6,295 nt of DNA from an uncultured Prevotellaceae bacterium (GTDB lineage: Bacteria; Bacteroidota; Bacteroidia; Bacteroidales; Muribaculaceae). Made by a program: the position numbers and the translations under genes. The stretch lies in assembly GCA_946055125.1 (NCBI GenBank), contig CAMGFF010000139.1:1-6295 (forward strand). Direction: 5' to 3'. The stretch's first letter is position 1. Each line of letters starts with the position of its first letter. The notes below the pieces were generated by a model that saw only the letters and a program-made list of their open reading frames with translations, did no database searches and was not told the origin of the DNA. This document shows positions 1-4,786 of this stretch, one piece after another.

Positions 1-222
1 ACCCTCTATTGCTTACGATTTCTAAACCACCCATTCCCCCACCCCAATCCTACTGCACAGCACGCACCCTTCCTAATGTAACCAGCTGAAAATAGAACAC
101 ATAGTTCCGCATCCTCTCACCGACAATGCCTCAACGTCCACAAAAGCACAACAATCCTAAAGGAAACCTAAGCCTCCAAGCCTAATTAACAATTACACTA
201 AATTTAACTTAACTAATAACTT
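1..222. other. non-coding spacer, C-rich and G-poor on plus strand
   Basis: I see no gene here. Counting bases over 1-180 on the plus strand gives about 67 C and 19 G, so the strand is strongly C-rich and poor in G. The reading frame open from position 1 stops at 79-81 and encodes only a proline- and histidine-rich string without protein character. From about 180 the sequence becomes AT-rich and leads into a hairpin. A C-rich, unstructured plus-strand transcript would resemble a Rho-utilisation site, but no plus-strand gene is visible to the left, so that role is only a possibility. Confidence 0.6.
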
Positions 223-266
223 AAAAATGCCAAAAATATGCTTTGGAACATATTTTTGACATTTTT
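223..266 (-). terminator. AT-rich hairpin terminator after the outer-membrane gene, possibly bidirectional
   Basis: The arms 223-240 and 249-266 are inverted copies of 18 bases with one mismatch (C230 against A259) around the 8-base loop CTTTGGAA. In RNA from the minus strand the mismatch becomes a G-U pair, so the stem is fully paired. There it is followed by a run of five T. It lies 38 bases past the stop of the minus-strand barrel gene, as expected for its terminator. On the plus strand the right arm ends in six T, so it could also stop transcription arriving from the left. The stem is AT-rich and therefore weaker than a classic GC terminator. Confidence 0.65.
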
Positions 267-303
267 TAACCCTATCCAAGTAAGTATATCACTCCAAAGC
301 CCT

Positions 304-1020
304 CTACCACTCCACCGAGAATTTCACGCCGATGCTGTGAAGCGAGATGCCATCGCTGCGGAAGAACTCATTGTAGTAGAAATCGTAGTAGCAATACTGC
401 TGCGAGATAAGGCTATAGGTGAGGCCTATGTTGATGGCGGCGCGGCTCGATGTGGGGATATTCACGCCAAGCGTGGGACTGAGATACACTCCCCGGCTGT
501 CGTCGAGCCAGCCATCGCCTATGCGCACCGGCTCGGTCCTTGCAAGGAATGCCACACCGCCCTTGAGGTCGATGAAAGGGCGTATTGAGCCTGAGCCAAA
601 GTTGTATTTCACGGCGGCATACACAGGAACCATCACTGCCGTGACCTTGTTGTCGCCATAGCGGTCGCTGCCCGGGTAGATGCCGCTCATGTTCCAGTCG
701 AGTGTGGTGCCATTCTCCTTAGGATAGAGAATATTAACGCCGGTGCCCACGCCCAGGAATAGCCTGTTGCCAAAAGTTATGCCATGGGTGGTGAGGATAT
801 CGAGCTGGTCGGCACGGCAGTCACCCACACCACCGGCATAGCCTATCTCAATAAATCCCTTGTAGAGGGCATCGCTGCCACTGCTTCCCTCCACATTCGC
901 GTGCCGGGCGTGATAGTGTGCCGGGCGTGGGCGCACCTGTGCCACGGCAGTGGCGGTGCTGCCGCCAAGGAGCAGCAATAGGAGCATAGAAAAGACTTTT
1001 CGTGCAAGAGTGTGATTCAT
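304..1020 (-). CDS. small outer-membrane beta-barrel protein
   Basis: The 238-residue product has a clear signal peptide: basic residues R7 and K8, a leucine-rich core at 11-18, and a probable cut after AVA at 25-27. The mature part alternates hydrophobic and polar residues in strand-like segments separated by Gly/Asp/Asn-rich turns, for example around 55-62, 86-98, 129-141, 147-159 and 194-204. It ends in the aromatic residue W238 after KFSVE, the C-terminal pattern recognised by the barrel-assembly machinery. Length and pattern fit the broad outer-membrane beta-barrel families common in Bacteroidetes, with roughly eight strands. Ligand and function are unknown. It may be structural or a small porin-like protein. 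The ATG at 1020 is supported by the signal peptide directly after it and by a good promoter about 30 bases upstream. It is the last gene of the minus-strand cluster, but the promoter suggests separate expression. Confidence 0.85.
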   Translation of the reverse strand: MNHTLARKVFSMLLLLLLGGSTATAVAQVRPRPAHYHARHANVEGSSGSDALYKGFIEIGYAGGVGDCRADQLDILTTHGITFGNRLFLGVGTGVNILYPKENGTTLDWNMSGIYPGSDRYGDNKVTAVMVPVYAAVKYNFGSGSIRPFIDLKGGVAFLARTEPVRIGDGWLDDSRGVYLSPTLGVNIPTSSRAAINIGLTYSLISQQYCYYDFYYNEFFRSDGISLHSIGVKFSVEW

Positions 1021-1048
1021 AATAGTGGCGTATGTGTGTTTCCGGGCG

Positions 1049-1080
1049 CAAAATTAGGCATTAAGCCCTACTCCGCCAAA
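1049..1080 (-). promoter_or_regulatory. Bacteroidetes-type promoter of the barrel gene
   Basis: Read on the minus strand, TTTG (1080-1077) is followed by exactly 20 bases and then TAATTTTG (1056-1049). This matches the known Bacteroidetes sigma-A consensus of a TTTG element near -33 and TAnnTTTG near -7. Transcription would start near 1042-1044, giving a leader of about 22 bases before the ATG at 1020. No Shine-Dalgarno sequence is visible in that leader, which is normal for the phylum. Confidence 0.8.
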
Positions 1081-1139
1081 TCACACGGAGCCATTTTCTC
1101 CTACGAATATCACAAAAACTATTCCAAATGGCAACTGCC

Positions 1140-1173
1140 GCCACACTCAGCGTATGTGATAGCTGAGTGTGAC
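1140..1173 (-). other. hairpin overlapping the stop codon of the LD-carboxypeptidase gene
   Basis: CACACTCAGC (1142-1151) and GCTGAGTGTG (1162-1171) form a perfect 10-base inverted repeat around a 10-base loop. In minus-strand RNA, pairs at 1141/1172 (G-U) and 1140/1173 extend it to 12. The stem includes the TGA stop at 1149-1147 and the last codons of the gene. A run of five T occurs only about 25 bases later, so this is not a standard intrinsic terminator. It may protect the 3' end of the message or attenuate transcription toward the barrel gene. Confidence 0.5.
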
Positions 1174-2121
1174 CCCCTTGGGAGTCACAGTGAGCGTGAC
1201 GGGTGCGCCCTCAATGAGCGGCACATTGTTGTCGACGTGTCCCACCGGGAAATTGTAGCACACCGGTATGTCATAGCCCCGCACTATCTCGGCAATCATC
1301 TCCTCGGTGCTGGAGTAGTGAAGGTTGTGCCGGGCGTGGGTGAACTGGCCGAAGATGATTCCGCGCAGGCGGCCAAGCACTCCGGCGCACTTCAGGCGGT
1401 AGAGGGCACGGCTGAGGGCCTCGTGGCTCTCGTTCACGTCTTCGAGAAAGAGGATAGCGCCATCGGTCATGGTGATGTCGTAGCGTGAGCCGGCAAGGTC
1501 GTTGAGCACGGCAAGGTTGCCGCCAATGAGAGTGCCGGTGGCAGTGCCGCAGTGGTTGAGCTTGTGGGGGGCGACACTATAGCCGGGATAGCGGCCCTCG
1601 AGGATGGAGCGGAGCATGAGGCTGAGCGAGTCGGAGCCGCCATTGTGGCCTATGGGCCCACACATGTGGGAGTGAATGCTCATCACGCCCTGGGTGGTGA
1701 GGGCGGCGTGGAGGGCCGAGATGTCGCTGTAGCCGGCAAGCCACTTGGGGTGCCGGCTAAAATAGCCATCGGGCAGCTCGCAGAGCAGCTGCACGCAGCC
1801 ATATCCGCCACGGCCACAGATTATGGCCTTGATTCCGGGCGACTCAAATGCCCAGCGCAGGTCGCTGAGGCGCTCCTCGATGGTGCCGGCAAAAGTGCCA
1901 AGCTTGCCGGTGACGTAGCGTCCGCGCACCGGCACATATCCCCAGTTGCTGATGGCCACGCAGGCCGAGTAGATGTCGGCGGGATTGGGGTGCGACGCCG
2001 GGCTGATGATTGCCACACTGTCGCCCGGCTGCAGCGAGGCCGGGATTACCATTGCACGCTGTGCCACTGCTCCCGGCACAAGGCTCAATGCAGCTATTGC
2101 TGCCGCTAAATATCTCTTCAT
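1147..2121 (-). CDS. LD-carboxypeptidase, peptidase family S66, apparently exported
   Basis: This family cleaves the L,D bond that releases the terminal D-alanine from murein tetrapeptides during peptidoglycan recycling. The 324-residue product carries the family marks: QPGDSVAIISPAS (31-43) at the N-terminal domain start, GRGGYG at 103-108, the nucleophile Ser132 in GYSDISAL, IGGNLAVLNDLAGS (199-212), Glu227 in LFLEDVNE, and His295 in FPVGHVDNN. Ser, Glu and His make the known catalytic triad, so the enzyme looks active. Typical members such as LdcA are cytoplasmic and begin right before the QPGD motif. Here about 20 extra residues form a good signal peptide (K2, R3, Ala/Leu-rich core, AVA-Q at 18-21), suggesting a periplasmic enzyme. 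An internal ATG at 2052 (Met24) would give a normal cytoplasmic form of 301 residues. It follows aroC by 62 bases with no terminator or recognisable promoter between, so co-transcription is likely. Confidence 0.9.
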   Translation of the reverse strand: MKRYLAAAIAALSLVPGAVAQRAMVIPASLQPGDSVAIISPASHPNPADIYSACVAISNWGYVPVRGRYVTGKLGTFAGTIEERLSDLRWAFESPGIKAIICGRGGYGCVQLLCELPDGYFSRHPKWLAGYSDISALHAALTTQGVMSIHSHMCGPIGHNGGSDSLSLMLRSILEGRYPGYSVAPHKLNHCGTATGTLIGGNLAVLNDLAGSRYDITMTDGAILFLEDVNESHEALSRALYRLKCAGVLGRLRGIIFGQFTHARHNLHYSSTEEMIAEIVRGYDIPVCYNFPVGHVDNNVPLIEGAPVTLTVTPKGVTLSYHIR

Positions 2122-2183
2122 TGTAGTAATGCTGTGGTTTTATAGAATCGTGTTTATGCGGTTGTTTCTATGCAGTAACCGGC

Positions 2184-3263
2184 TCAGAGGCGGGTGGCCT
2201 TGTTGAGGAGGTAGGCGTCGAGAATCACGATGGCTGCCATCGCCTCTACAATGGGCACGGCGCGGGGAAGCACGCAGGGGTCGTGGCGGCCTCGGGCCTT
2301 GAGGGTGATTTCGCGGCCGTCGCGGTCGATTGTCGCCACATCGCGCAGCAGCGTGGCCACGGGCTTGAATGCCACGCGGAAAGTGATGTCCTCGCCATTG
2401 GAGATTCCGCCCTGTATGCCGCCGGAGTGGTTGGTGGTGGTGCGCACGCGGCTCTGCGAGTCGGTGGTGAAGGCGTCGTTCACCTCGCTGCCACGGCGTG
2501 TGGCAAAGTCGAATCCGTCGCCATACTCAAAGCCTTTCACGGCATTTATGCTGAGCATGGCCGAGCCGAGCATGGCGTGGAGCTTGCCGAATACCGGCTC
2601 GCCCAGCCCCACAGGCACACCGGTGATAACGCCGGTGATGATGCCGCCAATGGTGTCGCCCTCGCCCTTTATCTGCTTGATGAGGGCTTCCATCTCGGCA
2701 GCCTTGGCCGCGTCGGGGCAGCGCACGGCATTGCTCTCAATGGCGTCGCGGGAGTAGAGGCGGTAGTCGCGGTCGAGGGCTATGGAGCCCACCTGCGAGG
2801 TGTAGGCATAGATGTCGATGCCGAGCTGCCGCAGGGCTTGCCGCGCAAAAGCCCCGGCAACGACGCGGGCTGCCGTCTCGCGCGCCGACGAGCGGCCGCC
2901 ACCACGGTAGTCGCGCAGGCCATACTTGGTGGTGTAGGTGTAGTCGGCGTGCGAGGGGCGGAATGCGTCCTTAATGTTGCCATAGTCGGCCGAGTGCTGG
3001 TTCTCATTCTCGATGATAAAGCCAATGGGGGTGCCGGTGGTCACGCCATGGAGCAGCCCCGACAGCACGCGCACGCGGTCCTTCTCGTTGCGGGCCGTGA
3101 CGATGGCCGACTGCCCCGGACGGCGGCGGTCGAGCTGATTCTGCACGGCATTGAGGTCGATGGCAATGCCGGCCGGCATTCCGTCGATTACGCCTCCTAT
3201 CGCGGCACCGTGCGACTCGCCGAATGATGTGAGGCTGAATATGTTGCCAAAAGTATTCTTCAT
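2184..3263 (-). CDS. aroC: chorismate synthase
   Basis: This cytoplasmic enzyme converts 5-enolpyruvylshikimate-3-phosphate to chorismate using reduced FMN. It is the last common step toward Phe, Tyr, Trp, folate and quinones. The 359-residue length is normal for the family. The three classical signatures are present: FGESHGAAIGGVIDGMPAG (14-32) with active-site His18, LRDYRGGGRSSARETAARV (116-134), and the region RGSEVNDAF (257-265) through NHSGGIQGGISNGEDI (278-293). RRRPGQ (46-51) and RHDPCVLPRAVPIVEAM (326-342), with the second conserved His327, complete the substrate and flavin site. The ATG at 3263 gives the usual family start, MKNTFGNIFSLTSFGESHG. It lies 30 bases after the ybaK stop and 62 before the LD-carboxypeptidase start, in what looks like one transcription unit. 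No substitution at a key residue was seen. Confidence 0.98.
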   Translation of the reverse strand: MKNTFGNIFSLTSFGESHGAAIGGVIDGMPAGIAIDLNAVQNQLDRRRPGQSAIVTARNEKDRVRVLSGLLHGVTTGTPIGFIIENENQHSADYGNIKDAFRPSHADYTYTTKYGLRDYRGGGRSSARETAARVVAGAFARQALRQLGIDIYAYTSQVGSIALDRDYRLYSRDAIESNAVRCPDAAKAAEMEALIKQIKGEGDTIGGIITGVITGVPVGLGEPVFGKLHAMLGSAMLSINAVKGFEYGDGFDFATRRGSEVNDAFTTDSQSRVRTTTNHSGGIQGGISNGEDITFRVAFKPVATLLRDVATIDRDGREITLKARGRHDPCVLPRAVPIVEAMAAIVILDAYLLNKATRL

Positions 3264-3293
3264 CTTAGTTGAGAGGTAAGAGCTGAGTGGGGG

Positions 3294-3782
3294 CTATTGG
3301 GGGAGAGTGGCAATGTCGGCAATAGTGGCACGCACGAAGTCGGCGAGCCGGTGCGGCTCAATCTTGAGCTGCAGGCCGCGCACCCCGGCGCTCACATATA
3401 TGTAGTCGAACTCCTCGCAGGTGCAGTGGAAAAAGGTGGGAAACGCCTTCTTCATGCCAATGGGCGAGCAGCCACCGCGTATGTAGCCCGTGGTGGGCAA
3501 AAGCTCCTTCATGGGAATGAGGTCGCACTTCTTGTTGCCCGAGGCCTTGGCAGCTTTCTTGAGATCCACCTCGGCGTTGCCCGGCACAACACACACGAAG
3601 TAGCCCGTGCGGTCGCCATGCAGCACCAAAGTCTTAAACACCTGACGGATATCCTCGCCGAGCTGGTCGGCAATGTGGTTGGCAGCCAGGTTGTTCTCAT
3701 CCACCACATAGGGCACCAGCTCATAGTGGATTTTAGCGCGGTCGAGCAGTCGGGCCGCATTAGTCTTGTTAATTCCCGCCAT
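3294..3782 (-). CDS. ybaK: Cys-tRNA(Pro) deacylase, YbaK/EbsC family
   Basis: Family members are free-standing editing domains that hydrolyse Cys-tRNA(Pro) wrongly made by prolyl-tRNA synthetase. The 162-residue product opens with GINKTNAARLLDRAKIHYEL (3-22), as the family does. It has the conserved Lys50 in QVFKTLV, the VVPGNAEVDLKKAA segment (66-79), the RGGCSPIG loop (102-109) that forms the active pocket, and EPHRLADFV near the end. Length matches the roughly 160 residues of the family. I chose the ATG at 3782 because homology begins right after it. A GTG at 3809 would add nine residues (MKLQIFRLI) with no family match. Upstream on the plus strand is the divergent restriction-enzyme remnant, so ybaK is probably the first gene of the ybaK-aroC-carboxypeptidase unit. 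Its promoter must lie in the 192-base spacer, but I find no convincing one. Confidence 0.95.
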   Translation of the reverse strand: MAGINKTNAARLLDRAKIHYELVPYVVDENNLAANHIADQLGEDIRQVFKTLVLHGDRTGYFVCVVPGNAEVDLKKAAKASGNKKCDLIPMKELLPTTGYIRGGCSPIGMKKAFPTFFHCTCEEFDYIYVSAGVRGLQLKIEPHRLADFVRATIADIATLPQ

Positions 3783-3974
3783 AATTAGCCTAAAAATTTG
3801 TAATTTCACTGCGAAGTTAGCAAAAAAACTTCAAACCATAAAACCCCCACGCCAAAATCGCGCCAATCATCACCCCAAAACGAGCCCAAAGCGTCCCCCA
3901 AGCCCCAGCAATCCTGCAAAAACCTCCTTTTATTCCCCGATTATGAAAAAGTGTAAGGAGTTCTCATACACAAT
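3783..3974. other. spacer between ybaK and the restriction-enzyme remnant
   Basis: There is no gene here that I can support. From 3841 to 3940 the plus strand has about 44 C and 11 G, the same bias seen at 1-180. A small inverted repeat (GAAGTT at 3813-3818, AACTTC at 3827-3832) sits in the ybaK leader. On the plus strand, AAGGAG at 3955-3960 resembles a ribosome-binding site but is 14 bases from the nearest usable codon (TTG at 3975). An 11-codon frame beginning with ATG at 3943 ends at 3978 and overlaps it out of frame. Confidence 0.5.
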
Positions 3975-4442
3975 TTGACGTGGACACACATCCGCCGTCA
4001 TCTGTCGGTCACTAACAACGTGGCACGAGAGCAGAAAGGTGGTGACCTTGTTTTCGACCATGTGGATAATGCCACTTTCCGCAACAACCTTTCAATGCTC
4101 GATGGAGCTCTGCCTGAAACCATTGCACAACTTCTTGTAGAACAATTCAACACTGGCGAAAAAATGTTTTCCAAACTATCAAAGGCTCTTGCAGAAACAA
4201 ATCCACTTCGCTTTGATAAAGAAGATGCCGAGAGAATTTATGGCTACAAACTAAAGCATCTTCTCACATCAGCTGCACTTGGTATGATGCCATCCAAGAA
4301 ATGGAGCGGAAAGTATGATGCCAACGGAGGCTATCTCGTCGTCAAGAAAGATGGAGCTCTCCGCCACGGCTATGCCTCGCTTTACCGTGATGACGACGGC
4401 AAAGTTTACTTCAAGCTAAATCTTCAGATTCGATTAAAATAA
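3975..4442 (+). pseudogene. remnant of a HpaII-family type II restriction endonuclease (C-terminal part)
   Basis: The visible frame encodes about 155 residues. Residues 16-155 resemble the C-terminal half of HpaII-like enzymes, which cut CCGG. Recognisable blocks are AREQKGGDLVFD (17-28), the YGYKLKHLLTSAALGMMPS stretch (89-107), W110, YDANGGYLVVKKDG (114-127) and the C-terminal YFKLNLQIR (145-153). Family members are about 350 residues, so roughly the first half, which should hold the nuclease core, is missing. Between KKDG (127) and RHGYA (130-134) about 25-30 family residues also seem absent, including the usual CYH and YNRN-like block, which points to an in-frame deletion. There is no ATG: the TTG at 3975 is only the first permitted codon and an in-frame stop lies at 3954-3956. 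No methyltransferase is nearby. It lies opposite to its neighbours and uses codons such as AGA, CTA and CTT that they avoid, consistent with horizontal transfer followed by decay. Family assignment is from memory of the conserved blocks, not a search. Confidence 0.7.
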
Positions 4443-4462
4443 TCTTGATATTTTGTTGTAGG

Positions 4463-4480
4463 GACGCACCCTGGTGCGTC
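4463..4480. repeat. short near-perfect palindrome, possible dispersed element
   Basis: GACGCACC and GGTGCGTC are perfect 8-base inverted copies separated by CT. The element follows TTGTAGG, so the left side reads GTAGGGACGCACC. This resembles the GTAGGGACGCAC-type palindromic repeats that I recall as scattered through many Bacteroidetes genomes. The right side lacks the matching CCTAC end. No T-run follows on either strand, so it is not an intrinsic terminator. It lies 21 bases after the remnant's stop codon. Dispersed copy status cannot be seen in one window. Confidence 0.45.
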
Positions 4481-4483
4481 AGC

Positions 4484-4510
4484 GTTACCGCCTCACTATC
4501 AGGCGATAAC
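4484..4510. repeat. hairpin-forming inverted repeat
   Basis: GTTACCGCCT (4484-4493) and AGGCGATAAC (4501-4510) pair over ten positions with one C-A mismatch around a 7-base loop. In minus-strand RNA the mismatch becomes a G-U pair. It begins four bases after the neighbouring palindrome, so the two together form a 48-base double-hairpin block. No T-run follows. Function is unknown. Confidence 0.45.
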
Positions 4511-4690
4511 ACAAGTGATTATTTTCCCATTTTAACACGCCCTCGCTAAAGGGATTTCAATGATGGGGCGGAAAGGCGCTCGGCAAATCACTGAAAATTA
4601 TCGGGCCTGGCCGGGGGGAGTTGCTCGCTGTCGCTAACCAGCGATACTAAGAAATTTTGTGCCGTTATTCTTCGTTGTGGTAAGGGCACG

Positions 4691-4750
4691 AAAAAGGCAC
4701 TGCCGCCCCTGAGGTATGGAAGTGAAATGGAGGGGTGGGGCGACAGTGCC
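4691..4750 (-). terminator. intrinsic terminator of rho
   Basis: GGCACTGCCGCCCC (4696-4709) and GGGGCGACAGTGCC (4737-4750) are 14-base inverted copies with one mismatch (C4703 against A4743). In minus-strand RNA this mismatch is a G-U pair, so the GC-rich stem is complete, and it is followed directly by TTTTT (4695-4691). This is the pattern of a rho-independent terminator 36 bases past the rho stop codon. The 27-base loop is unusually long. An inner CCCCT/AGGGG pairing could shorten it. Confidence 0.85.
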
Positions 4751-4786
4751 GTGTAGTGTGTGTGTATATGGTGTGTGTGGCGAGGG

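Larger units (their letters stand above)
4443..4690. other. non-coding stretch with several palindromes
   Basis: The stretch between the restriction-enzyme remnant and the rho terminator shows no coding frame that I can support. It holds two adjacent inverted repeats near its left end (annotated separately) and a weaker one at 4625-4644, where TCGCTG and CAGCGA flank an 8-base loop. I see no transposase, tRNA or attachment-site repeat. The area may be debris left by the event that brought the remnant. Confidence 0.5.

Noticed and set aside
1..81. Open frame from the left edge as the end of a plus-strand gene
   Set aside because: The 26-codon string is Pro/His-rich, without protein-like pattern, and its composition matches the non-coding sequence that follows.
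1012..2109. Plus-strand open frames of 158 and 185 codons
   Set aside because: Both are antisense to the LD-carboxypeptidase gene (the first also covers the spacer) and have composition typical of shadow frames.
2283..3227. Long open frame of 314 codons on the plus strand
   Set aside because: It lies entirely antisense to aroC, whose motifs are complete. Its Gly/Ala/Val/His-rich product looks like the mirror of GC-rich third positions, and no family motif is seen.
3832..3866. Possible ybaK promoter on the minus strand (TATGGTTTG with a TTG about 23 bases upstream)
   Set aside because: The -7 element has three bases instead of two between TA and TTTG, and the -33 element is incomplete. It is too weak to annotate.
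4463..4510. Terminator for the restriction-enzyme remnant
   Set aside because: No T-run follows either hairpin on the plus strand; the T-rich bases precede the first stem.
4443..4690. CRISPR array or insertion-sequence ends
   Set aside because: There are no regularly spaced direct repeats, no transposase frame and no matching terminal inverted repeats with a target duplication.
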